Origin: Armatimonadota bacterium
Lineage (GTDB): Bacteria > Armatimonadota > Fimbriimonadia > Fimbriimonadales > Fimbriimonadaceae
Reading direction: 5' to 3'
DNA: 64,000 bases
NCBI GenBank assembly: GCA_016223145.1
Contig: JACRPN010000022.1
Coordinates: forward strand, 87,778 to 151,777
How positions within the stretch are numbered: the first letter of the stretch is position 1; each line of letters starts with the position of its first letter. The notes below the pieces were generated by a model. The model did not search any database. It was not told where the DNA came from and worked only from the letters and a program-made list of their open reading frames with translations. Below are positions 45,182 through 53,108 of this stretch, piece by piece. Both the position numbers and the translations under genes were made by a program.

Positions 45182-46864
45182 CCCCTGCCCAATCCTCTTC
45201 AAAAACTCACTGCTTGCGCCGCCCTCGGAGGTCTGCGTCACCCCAAACCGCTTGATCGAGGCGGCCAGTTCCTTGGCGCGGCCCGGCCACAGCGGGTCTT
45301 TGCGGTCCATCCGCAGGACCTCCAGATAGAGCAGGCCCATCTTGGCCCTCTGGACCATTTCGTGCGCCACGGGATCGGCGGTGGTTCGGAATTCCGCCGC
45401 CGAGAAGAGCTCTCGACCCTGGTCGAGGAGGTCTTGTGGGAAGTAGGGAGCGGTCGGCGGGTCATAGATCGTCGCGTGCACGTTTTGGGTGCGCGCGGCG
45501 CGGTGGGTCAGGTCGAGCCACTGCTGCATCAGGGGCGCGGCCGCTCCATAGACCCCCTCCAGAAACTCTGAGATGATCGGCTTGGGGTCGAGGTCCGGGT
45601 TCCACATCAGGCGCGCCAAGAGGTAACTCTTGAGCTCGGCCATATCGGCGCCGCCGCCCGGAGGATAGGCGCCCTCGTCGAAAAGACCGACTACACCCGA
45701 ATCACGGAACAGCTTCACGTCGCCGATGATCTCGTCGATGCAAGGCAGAGGCTGGAGGTAGCCCGCAAAATCAGTGCAGTAGTGCCAGACATAAAGCTGG
45801 TTCGTGATCTTCGACCAAGCTTGCAGGTTGGCCAGCGGGGTCTTGTTCTTGTCGCAGGCATTGAGCGGGTGTGAAAAGCACGCGCCGATCGGGGCGATGC
45901 GTACACGGACGTTCTTGTGCGGCTTCTCCAGTTTGGGAGGCTTCTCGCTCCACTGATAGGCGAGGGTGTCGATGAGTACGTTCGGATACGTTTTGCCGAC
46001 CTCATCGGCGACCTTGTTGACGAACCTGAGCAGCGGCCCCGCGGGCGATTCCTCTTCCTTCTCGACCTTCAGGCAGTTCTCGCATTGGCAGTTCGAGTAG
46101 GTGTCGTTCTGCGAGACCGAGAAGATCGTGGCTTTCGGATTCTCTTTGATCCACTCTTTGACCTTGTCGATCGAGAGCTTGAGCACGTCGGGGTTGGTCA
46201 GGCAGAGCTGGGTGTAGCCATCCTGGCGCTTGCCGTTCACGAACGAGAAGTACTCGGGGTGGTCTTTGAAGTAGTCCTTCGGGTTGATGATCTCCCAGAA
46301 CGTGTGGACGAACTTGCCGTAGGTGACCTTGCCTCCCCGCTCGTCGCCGACCGTGATGAAGGCGCCGTTGACCTTGTTGCGGGCGGCCCAAGTGCCGTCG
46401 AACGCCTCGGTCCAATAGGGGTCGCGGTATTCGAAAGCAGGCTTCTCGTGGAGGTTGAGCTTATCCACGATGAGCGTGGGCTTCTTGGGGATGCGTGCGA
46501 TCTTGCTCGTGAACCAGCGGCAGCCAAGGACGTCTTGAAGAAAGGTGTAGCAGCCGTAGAGGGGCCCGCGTTTGCCCCCGCCGGAGATAACGAGGTTTCC
46601 ACCCGTCGTCTTGATGGTGTATTCCTCCTCCTTGAGCTTGGGGTCCGAGAAGATCAGAATGCTCCCCGAGGCCGACTGGGGTTGGTTAACGATCTTCAGT
46701 TCGGCGCCCGAGATCTGCCTGATGGTGGTTTGCAGTTCTTGAGCGCCGAAACGTGCGGAGGGCTCGGTGCTCAGCAGGCCAATGGAGCATTGGGCGACGC
46801 CGTCTTTCGCGATGGTGAAGCCGGCAGAAGGGAAGAGGAATGCCGCGGCGATGAGGCTGACCAT
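45179..46864 (-). CDS. Exported DUF4838 domain protein (glucuronidase-like)
   Basis: The protein has 561 residues with a signal peptide (about 1-20). An N-terminal domain resembling the alpha-glucuronidase/hexosaminidase additional domain is followed by a barrel-like DUF4838 segment with FSVSQNDTYSNCQC and GLFDEGAY motifs. Its likely role is hydrolysis or binding of a complex glycan in the periplasm or outside. The next upstream gene is a DUF1080 protein; a separate CATACT box 6 nt before the ATG suggests it can also be transcribed alone. Exact substrate is unknown. Confidence 0.78.
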   Translation of the reverse strand: MVSLIAAAFLFPSAGFTIAKDGVAQCSIGLLSTEPSARFGAQELQTTIRQISGAELKIVNQPQSASGSILIFSDPKLKEEEYTIKTTGGNLVISGGGKRGPLYGCYTFLQDVLGCRWFTSKIARIPKKPTLIVDKLNLHEKPAFEYRDPYWTEAFDGTWAARNKVNGAFITVGDERGGKVTYGKFVHTFWEIINPKDYFKDHPEYFSFVNGKRQDGYTQLCLTNPDVLKLSIDKVKEWIKENPKATIFSVSQNDTYSNCQCENCLKVEKEEESPAGPLLRFVNKVADEVGKTYPNVLIDTLAYQWSEKPPKLEKPHKNVRVRIAPIGACFSHPLNACDKNKTPLANLQAWSKITNQLYVWHYCTDFAGYLQPLPCIDEIIGDVKLFRDSGVVGLFDEGAYPPGGGADMAELKSYLLARLMWNPDLDPKPIISEFLEGVYGAAAPLMQQWLDLTHRAARTQNVHATIYDPPTAPYFPQDLLDQGRELFSAAEFRTTADPVAHEMVQRAKMGLLYLEVLRMDRKDPLWPGRAKELAASIKRFGVTQTSEGGASSEFLKRIGQG

Positions 46865-46870
46865 GGCCCC

Positions 46871-46876
46871 AGTATG
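46871..46876 (-). promoter_or_regulatory. -10 box of leaderless DUF4838 gene
   Basis: CATACT on the minus strand ends 6 nt before the ATG at 46864. Confidence 0.45.
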
Positions 46877-46885
46877 TCGAATCCC

Positions 46886-47581
46886 TTAGTGAAGTGGGGT
46901 GAGCTCGATTCTCCGAAACTCCACTTCGCTGCCCTCAGCCTGAAGGGCGATTTGGCCCCTGGTTGCCGTGCAGTGATCGCCTGCATTCACGAGCACCCCA
47001 TTGACCCAAACCAGGATCGTGTCCTTTCGGCACAGCACCACCATCTCATTCCAATCGCCAAGGGGCCTTTCCAGGCCGTCATAGAGGTTCACGATCCGGC
47101 GCGACTTGTTGCCGTCTACGCCCCAATTCTCTCTTGGCCCGCGGCGCCTTTCCATGTTGGGCACCGCGATGTCCTCGCCGATGCACCAGAAGTCGCCGGC
47201 ATCGCCCGACTGCATTTGAACTTCAAGCGACTGGGGGAACATATCGTAGAGCCGTCTCGGTTTGGAGGCGTGAACCAGCACCCCACAGTTCCCTGGGCGA
47301 GCCGAGAAGCGGTAGGAGACCACCAGGCGGTAGTCGGAGAAGGTCCGGTCGGTGATCAGGTGTCCACCCGGGGTGCCGAGGCTCACCAGGACGGTTCCTC
47401 CCGATTTCGTGCTCTTGCGGACGATGAAGGGCTTTGCGCCCGCGGGATTGTTGTCCAGAGCGGGGACGTCCATGTGCCAGCCCGCGAGGTCCTTGCCGTT
47501 GAAGAGAGACACGGTCCCGCCCTTTGCCTGGGGCAGCCAGGGCAGCGAGGCGAGCGCGAGGAACGCGGGTAGTGGGCCCAT
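46886..47581 (-). CDS. Exported DUF1080 protein (3-keto-disaccharide hydrolase-like)
   Basis: The protein has 231 residues. A signal peptide (about 1-20) precedes a LamG/jellyroll-like fold with the family motifs SLFNGKDLAGW, ITDRTFSDYRLVVSYR, and SLEVQMQSGDAGDFW. Members of the family bind or cleave sugars, some as 3-keto-disaccharide hydrolases. The ATG at 47581 is chosen over a longer frame because it gives a clean signal peptide and TAGACT lies 7 nt upstream. The DUF4838 gene starts 21 nt after its stop. Confidence 0.82.
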   Translation of the reverse strand: MGPLPAFLALASLPWLPQAKGGTVSLFNGKDLAGWHMDVPALDNNPAGAKPFIVRKSTKSGGTVLVSLGTPGGHLITDRTFSDYRLVVSYRFSARPGNCGVLVHASKPRRLYDMFPQSLEVQMQSGDAGDFWCIGEDIAVPNMERRRGPRENWGVDGNKSRRIVNLYDGLERPLGDWNEMVVLCRKDTILVWVNGVLVNAGDHCTATRGQIALQAEGSEVEFRRIELTPLH

Positions 47582-47588
47582 GAAAGCC

Positions 47589-47594
47589 AGTCTA
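47589..47594 (-). promoter_or_regulatory. -10 box of leaderless DUF1080 gene
   Basis: TAGACT on the minus strand ends 7 nt before the ATG at 47581. Confidence 0.5.
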
Positions 47595-47676
47595 TCCCAA
47601 CTCATCTCAATCGCTACGGCCGGAGAAAACCAGCCACCCGAATCTGGAATTGATTGTAAACTTTGATTCGAAAGCG

Positions 47677-49932
47677 ATGAGAGCACCCGACCACGGCGGA
47701 GGATGGCAGGCGCTGCGCTATACCTGGCGCAAGGGCCGTCAGGTGGGTTTTGGCAGGCTCTGGAGGGCCATGCGCTCGCGAAACGCCTGCAAGACTTGCG
47801 CGCTCGGAATGGGTGGCCAGAAAGGCGGCATGGCCAACGAGAGGGGGGCATTTCCGGAGGTCTGCAAGAAGTCGCTGCAAGCGATGGCCGCCGATATGAT
47901 GGGCCGGATCGACGAGCGGTTCTTCGCGAAGTACTCGATTCAGGACCTCCAGACCTTCTCGCCGCTGGAACTCGAAGCCTGTGGACGACTGGCGTTCCCG
48001 GTGGCCGCCGAGCCTGGTGCGACCCACTTTCGGCCGATCGGCTGGGGGGAAGCGATCGATGCCGCTTCAGCCGCGCTCAAGGCGACGGACCCGGAGCGAA
48101 GCTTCTTTTACGCCAGCGGGCGAAGCTCGAACGAAGCCGGGTTCCTGATGCAGCTTTTCGCACGGGTCTACGGCACCAACCACGTCACCAACTGCAGCTA
48201 CTACTGCCATCAGGCGAGCGGTTACGGGATGAAGGACTCGCTGGGGACGCCCGTGGGAACGGTGGACCTGGAGGACGTGGAAAGCTGCGACCTGATGTTT
48301 TTGATCGGCGCAAACCCCGCCTCGAACCACCCACGGCTGATGACCCAACTCATGAAGCTCCGCAACCGCGGCGGCCACGTGATCGTGGGGAACCCCGTGC
48401 TCGAGACCGGGCTCGTGCGCTTCAAGGTGCCGTCGAACGCCCGCAGCATGGTGTTTGGGACCGAGATCGCGAGCCTCTACCTTCAGCCTAAGATCGGCGG
48501 CGACATCGCTCTGATGACGGGAATCGCGAAGCGGCTTTTTGAGACCGGGAAGCTCGACCGGGGCTTCATCGAATCGGCGACAGAGGGTATCGAAGAGCTT
48601 TCGGCCATGGTCGAGGGTGCCTCCTGGAGGGAGATCGAAGAACAGTCCGGGCTTGGAAGAGACGAGATCGAGGCTGCCGCCGACCTTTTCGCGAACGCGA
48701 ACAAGACAATCTTTGGCTGGACCATGGGCATCACGCACCATGAACACGGGGTCCAGAACGTCCAGTGGATCGTCAATCTGGCCCTGTTGCGCGGAATGGT
48801 GGGCAGGCCGGGCGCGGGGCTCCTGCCAATCCGTGGGCACAGCAACGTGCAGGGCATGGGCACAGTGGGTGTGATGCCGTTTGTGGCGCAGGCGGCCGCG
48901 GAGAAGCTGGAGACGATGGGAGTGCGAGTGCCGAAGAACCGGGGCCATGACCCGCTTCAAGCACTGGAGCTCGCGCATGAAGGCGGCGTGGACCTGGCGT
49001 TCTGCATGGGTGGCAACCTACATGGCGCTTCGCCCGACGCGAGGTTCGTTGGGGAAGCGTTCGAGAAGATCGGGACCACCGTCTACCTGAGCACAACCCT
49101 AAACACCGGCCATGCGCACGGCCTCGGCAAGACGACGCTGATCCTGCCGGTGCTCGCCCGCGACGAAGAAACGCAGTCCACGACACAAGAGTCGATGTTC
49201 AGCTACGTGCGGCTCAGCGACGGCGGCCAAAAGCGCTTCGAGGGTCCTCTGCCCGAAACCGAGGTGCTGTGCTCGATCGCGCTGGGCGTGTTGGGTGCGG
49301 GCGGCGCCTTCGATTGGGAGCAACTCAAGAGTCACGACGCGATCCGGGCGCTCATCTCCCAACTCGTGCCCAGCCTCAAGCCGATCGTCGACATCGGGGA
49401 GACCAAGCAGGAATTCGAGATCTCGGGCAGGATCCTGCACCGTCCTGAATTCCCGAGGCCAGGTGGGAAGGCGGCGTTCCGTGCCCATCCCATGCCTGCT
49501 CTCCCACCGCTTGGCGAGGGCGAGATCCGGCTGATGACGGTGCGATCGGAAGGGCAGTTCAACACGATCGTCTACGAGGATGCGGACCCCTATCGCGGGC
49601 AGGAGCGGCGCGATGTGATCTTGATGTGCGCCGCCGATTTGATGCGGCTAGGCTTGAAGCCGGATGACCCCGTGGACGTTATCGGCCCAGCAGGCACGAT
49701 GCGGGGGCTCCTTGCCCGCGAGTGGCGGATCGCCGAGGGCTGTGCGCTGATGTACTACCCCGAGTGCAACGTCCTGCTGCCGCGCACGGCAGACCCCAAA
49801 TCGCGCACGCCTGCGTTCAAGTCGACGGTAGTGAGAGTGGCGCCCAGCTTGGGCGAACCCCAAGGGCGATCTGGCGAGCGGCTCAAGTCATTGAGGATTG
49901 CGGAAAGTCGCTCCACGATGAAGGCGTGCTAG
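47677..49932 (+). CDS. FdhF/YdeP-family molybdopterin oxidoreductase
   Basis: The protein has 751 residues. It belongs to the dimethyl sulfoxide reductase superfamily, YdeP branch. The N-terminal CKTCALGMGGQKGG resembles the remnant of the iron-sulfur segment in that branch, and later motifs (FYASGRSSNEAG, NCSYYCHQASGYG, IRGHSNVQGM, EDADPYRGQ) are family-typical. Residues around NCSYYCHQAS replace the catalytic Cys/SeC region of true formate dehydrogenases. The substrate is unknown (acid-stress linked in E. coli). TAAACT lies 14 nt before the ATG at 47677; the frame extends to TTG 47650. Confidence 0.85.
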   Translation: MRAPDHGGGWQALRYTWRKGRQVGFGRLWRAMRSRNACKTCALGMGGQKGGMANERGAFPEVCKKSLQAMAADMMGRIDERFFAKYSIQDLQTFSPLELEACGRLAFPVAAEPGATHFRPIGWGEAIDAASAALKATDPERSFFYASGRSSNEAGFLMQLFARVYGTNHVTNCSYYCHQASGYGMKDSLGTPVGTVDLEDVESCDLMFLIGANPASNHPRLMTQLMKLRNRGGHVIVGNPVLETGLVRFKVPSNARSMVFGTEIASLYLQPKIGGDIALMTGIAKRLFETGKLDRGFIESATEGIEELSAMVEGASWREIEEQSGLGRDEIEAAADLFANANKTIFGWTMGITHHEHGVQNVQWIVNLALLRGMVGRPGAGLLPIRGHSNVQGMGTVGVMPFVAQAAAEKLETMGVRVPKNRGHDPLQALELAHEGGVDLAFCMGGNLHGASPDARFVGEAFEKIGTTVYLSTTLNTGHAHGLGKTTLILPVLARDEETQSTTQESMFSYVRLSDGGQKRFEGPLPETEVLCSIALGVLGAGGAFDWEQLKSHDAIRALISQLVPSLKPIVDIGETKQEFEISGRILHRPEFPRPGGKAAFRAHPMPALPPLGEGEIRLMTVRSEGQFNTIVYEDADPYRGQERRDVILMCAADLMRLGLKPDDPVDVIGPAGTMRGLLAREWRIAEGCALMYYPECNVLLPRTADPKSRTPAFKSTVVRVAPSLGEPQGRSGERLKSLRIAESRSTMKAC

Positions 49933-50367
49933 CAGTTCATGGAGCCAGTAGGGCGGCCCTTCAGGCCTTGTGGATTCTGGTGCGCCATGTTTCAGGGCTT
50001 CGCCCTTTGCTCCAACAGGTCGGCCCGATGGGCCTGGCAGAACGGTCCTTGGGATGTGCGAGGGCTTAGGGACACCCCCTCATCTTGCCGCGCTGAGAGT
50101 GGTAAGGGCCTCAGAGTCCAGACGTGTGGGGAGCGTAGGGGGCGGCAGCTCCGACCGAAAGGTCCTCGTGGCCGTAGCCGCCGGTTCCGTGCCGGCGCGT
50201 CAAGGCTTTCACGCAAGGAACGCGAAGATTCGCGGAAGGACACGGAGATGCGCTGGTCTGCCACACTAGAGTGAAAGCGACTTCGACTAGTATCTGTGCC
50301 CGAATTTGGGTTCTGAGAAGGTCACGCACACGACCGGTTCCAGAGTGTTCTCAGGAGTGCAATAGCC
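49933..50367. other. Repeat-bearing intergenic region
   Basis: No gene is visible in 435 nt. A family H repeat (CTTCGCCCTTTGCTCCAACA) lies at 49991-50033 and a family B hairpin with its tail at 50174-50230. The remainder shows no clear motif. Confidence 0.6.
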
Positions 50368-51186
50368 ATGATGAACGCACTGCTTCTGTTAGCTGCCTCG
50401 TTAATCACGCCTATTCTTACAGGCGGTGTTATGGATGACCTTCGTCCCGAGCTATCCGCCTTTTCAACGCAGTTTCTACATTATCGAGACGGAGGGCTTG
50501 TTGTTCGGACCTCGCTGTTCAAGCGCGCGGATCAAGCTTCTCTTTCTGTCAGTACTGCCACGTACCCTTCGGCCAACGAGCGTCGCTCACGTGTCTCTGA
50601 GTTTCGCAAACGGACGTCGGCTCTCGTGAGGCCCGATAGTCGAGCTCGAACATCAAATCTTGGCTTCAGCGGGCTGCCACTCGGTGATGTCGTGGGCAGA
50701 TCCGTGGATCCAGGCTCAAAGACTGTGGTCTTTAGCGCGGGCGCTGAGCTGTCACGGGTGTATATCCAACTAATGTATCGTGGGACCGGCGCACCCGGAC
50801 AAATCGTGTGGGAGGTCGGAGATGAAACTCAAGACCGACAGCTGGTCGAAGACATCGCCCGCCGCGTGCTAGGAAGAATGCTGGCCTGGCAACACGTTCA
50901 ATCGGTCCGCGACAGAACCCTTGCGTCAAGTGCCACCGAAGTTACCGATAGCGCCGGCAAGCGCTTTGTCTCGGTCGCCAGTTGGGTCGCCGCCCAAGGT
51001 GGAGCCTCGACCTCCGAGCGCAGCGTGGGAAGACGCTTCACCCACAACGGGCGTGCAGTCTTGGTCTTGACGGGCACCGACAAGATCAAGGTTGGCAGTC
51101 AGTGGATTGGTCTAGGTGGGTATGTGATGGAGGTTAACAACAAGCCGTTCGTCCCCCTCCAGGGCCTGATTTCTGCTCTCAATTGA
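50368..51186 (+). CDS. Exported protein, paralogue of the gene at 17335-18111
   Basis: The protein has 272 residues with a signal peptide (about 1-18). It shares with the gene at 17335-18111 a VEDIARRVLGRM-type helix, a beta-rich core and the C-terminal strand pair ending with NNKPFVP (NGRPFVP there). Divergence is high. Local composition is AT-richer. A CAGGAG lies about 12 nt before the ATG. Function is unknown; the two genes look like members of a lineage-specific exported family. Confidence 0.6.
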   Translation: MMNALLLLAASLITPILTGGVMDDLRPELSAFSTQFLHYRDGGLVVRTSLFKRADQASLSVSTATYPSANERRSRVSEFRKRTSALVRPDSRARTSNLGFSGLPLGDVVGRSVDPGSKTVVFSAGAELSRVYIQLMYRGTGAPGQIVWEVGDETQDRQLVEDIARRVLGRMLAWQHVQSVRDRTLASSATEVTDSAGKRFVSVASWVAAQGGASTSERSVGRRFTHNGRAVLVLTGTDKIKVGSQWIGLGGYVMEVNNKPFVPLQGLISALN

Positions 51187-51203
51187 AAGGCAGAAGAAAG
51201 AGA

Positions 51204-51209
51204 TAGACT
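51204..51209 (+). promoter_or_regulatory. -10 box of leaderless esterase gene
   Basis: TAGACT ends 9 nt before the ATG at 51219. Confidence 0.5.
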
Positions 51210-51218
51210 GCAAGGGAA

Positions 51219-52310
51219 ATGCTAAGTCCGCTGCTGTTCATTCTCTGCTCTGTTCCACAGCAAGGCGGAAGGATCGTCTCGCCGGAGGTGCATCCCGACC
51301 GCACCGTGACCTTCCGGCTCCGAGCGCCGAACGCCCAGCGGGTGGACCTCTCGATCGAAGGCTCGGCAAGCGCTCTCATGGTGAAGGACGAGAACGGGGT
51401 TTGGAGCTTTACCACCAAAGCGATGACCCCGGACATCTATGGATACAGCTTCTCCGTGGACGGCACCGCCACGCTCGACCCGAACAACATCGAGGTCAAG
51501 CCGAACCTCTTCTGGGCGAGCAACATGGTCACCGTCCCTGGAAATCCGCCGGAGGTTTGGGAGGTCCAGAACGTGCCCCACGGCAAGCTGCACCGCCACT
51601 TCTATCGGTCCGAAGTCGTCGGCGATCAACGCGATTACTTCGTCTACACGCCGCCCGGCTATTCGGCATCGGGACCGAAACTGCCGGTTCTTGTGCTGCT
51701 TCATGGGTATTCAGACACGGCCGTTGGGTGGACGGAGGTCGGGAAGGCGCACGTCATCCTGGACAACCTGATCGCGCAGAAGAAGGCCAAACCGATGCTG
51801 GTTGTGATGACGCTGGGCTATGGTGTCCCAGACTTCTCCAACCCCGGCACGGCCGGTTATCGAAAGCCCTTGGACTTCAGAAGGAGCTATGCCGGCTACC
51901 GGGATGCGCTCTTCAAAGAGGTTCTTCCAACGGTGGAGAAGGACTACCGGGTGCAGCCCGGCAAGGCTTCCCGGGCCATCGCCGGGCTCTCGATGGGGGG
52001 CTCGGAGAGCTTGCTGGTGGGGCTGAATGCGCTCGACCGGTTTGCGTATGTGGGCTCGTTCAGCGCAGGGGGGCTCGTCCAATCTCACGACGCCAACTTC
52101 CCGGGCCTCAAGGCGGAGGAAGCCAACAAACTCAAGCTGCTCTATGTTCGTTGCGGAACCGACGACGGCCTGATCGGGGCGAATCGCGGGCTGCGGGACT
52201 GGCTCGTGGGCAAGGGTGTGAAGCTGGAATACGGCGAGACCGGCGGCGGGCATGTGTGGATGCTTTGGCGGCGGAATCTGGCGGAATTTGCCGGCCGGTT
52301 GTTTCAGTAG
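51219..52310 (+). CDS. Secreted esterase with an N-terminal E-set domain
   Basis: The protein has 363 residues. After a signal peptide comes an early-set beta domain (about 20-110, with VTFRLRAPNAQRVDL, as in glycogen-branching-like and esterase-linked modules) and an alpha/beta hydrolase domain with the nucleophile S258 in GLSMGG and the C-terminal GGGHVWMLW carrying the His. The family includes feruloyl and acetyl-xylan esterases. Likely removes ester groups from plant polysaccharide. A family A repeat starts 9 nt after the stop codon. Confidence 0.85.
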   Translation: MLSPLLFILCSVPQQGGRIVSPEVHPDRTVTFRLRAPNAQRVDLSIEGSASALMVKDENGVWSFTTKAMTPDIYGYSFSVDGTATLDPNNIEVKPNLFWASNMVTVPGNPPEVWEVQNVPHGKLHRHFYRSEVVGDQRDYFVYTPPGYSASGPKLPVLVLLHGYSDTAVGWTEVGKAHVILDNLIAQKKAKPMLVVMTLGYGVPDFSNPGTAGYRKPLDFRRSYAGYRDALFKEVLPTVEKDYRVQPGKASRAIAGLSMGGSESLLVGLNALDRFAYVGSFSAGGLVQSHDANFPGLKAEEANKLKLLYVRCGTDDGLIGANRGLRDWLVGKGVKLEYGETGGGHVWMLWRRNLAEFAGRLFQ

Positions 52311-52318
52311 TTGTTGAG

Positions 52319-52357
52319 CCCCTCCCTTGGTTTTGCGCAGCGAAACTGAGGGAGGGG
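52319..52357. repeat. Family A hairpin after the esterase gene
   Basis: Arms CCCCTCCCT and AGGGAGGGG with the loop TGGTTTTGCGCAGCGAAACTG, 9 nt after the esterase stop codon. Confidence 0.8.
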
Positions 52358-52396
52358 GCTCTATCCCCCATCGCCCTTCGCACTTCGCTCTCTCGC

Positions 52397-52939
52397 CTAC
52401 CCGCCGCGCGAGGCGTTGAGGGCGCGTTTGGCGTTAATCTTGGCCTTGTCGATTTCCATGGGACGGCCATCGGCGTCGAAGGGCGCCTTGAAATCAAAGG
52501 CGAACGCCGTGGAGCCGTTCTCATGAAGGTGGTCGATTCGGTCGCCGGCCTCGTTCCAATCGGGAGTGTGGCCGTCCGCGACCCACCAGGCGACATACGT
52601 GGGCGCATTGCGGTCCTTGAACCACTCCCGCCGCTTGGACATCGCTTCGCCGTGTGGCCCGCGATAGGCGTAGGCGATTACAGACTCAAGATCGGTCCAA
52701 AGGGAAAGGGTTGAGGGAAGCATGAGCAGGTCGTCGACGGGCTGAAAGCACTTGGGGCAAACGACCTCGCCCCAGCCGTGTTGGTCCAGCATCGTGTCGC
52801 GGCGCGACCGGTCGATGAATCCGTCGCTGGTCTCGACATCGGCGAAGACGTCCGCGATGCGGTCGAAGAAGCCCTGAACGGTCGGGTGGCCGTAGGGCTC
52901 CCGGAGTTCTCCCATCGTCATGAACGCAAGTCTTGCCAT
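52397..52939 (-). CDS. DUF3291 family protein
   Basis: The protein has 180 residues. The opening LAFMTMGELREPYGHPTVQGFFD, the LSLWTDLESVIAYAYRGPHGEAM segment and the C-terminal HENGSTAFAFDFKAPFD fit DUF3291, a small dimeric alpha/beta-barrel-like family of unknown activity, some members monooxygenase-like. The ATG at 52939 is chosen by family start; CATAAT lies 15 nt upstream. A central CPKC pair may be family variation. Confidence 0.72.
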   Translation of the reverse strand: MARLAFMTMGELREPYGHPTVQGFFDRIADVFADVETSDGFIDRSRRDTMLDQHGWGEVVCPKCFQPVDDLLMLPSTLSLWTDLESVIAYAYRGPHGEAMSKRREWFKDRNAPTYVAWWVADGHTPDWNEAGDRIDHLHENGSTAFAFDFKAPFDADGRPMEIDKAKINAKRALNASRGG

Positions 52940-53026
52940 AGTTAAGCGGCTAGTATTATGCATCCAAGGTACGCCCTGTCTCGGTTTTCTGCGCTTACCG
53001 GCCCCACCCATAGGGCGAGAAAAAAG

Positions 53027-53079
53027 CCCCTCCCTTGGTTTTGCACAGCGAAACTGAGGGAGGGGTTGGGGTGGGAGAC
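53027..53079. repeat. Family A hairpin followed by a T run on the minus strand
   Basis: Arms CCCCTCCCT (53027-53035) and AGGGAGGGG (53057-53065). On the minus strand the hairpin is followed by CTTTTTTCTC, so this copy has the form of a rho-independent terminator. It lies between the divergent DUF3291 and GH127 genes. Confidence 0.75.
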
Positions 53080-53096
53080 ATCCCGTAATCCTCCTC

Positions 53097-53102
53097 CATA
53101 AT
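53097..53102 (+). promoter_or_regulatory. -10 box of leaderless GH127 gene
   Basis: CATAAT ends 6 nt before the GTG at 53109. Confidence 0.5.
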
Positions 53103-53108
53103 CAACCC

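Noticed and set aside
45917..47572. A 551-codon open frame on the plus strand
   Set aside because: It lies wholly opposite the DUF4838 and DUF1080 genes, whose motifs are clear; long antisense frames are common in GC-rich DNA and no family motif is seen in this frame.
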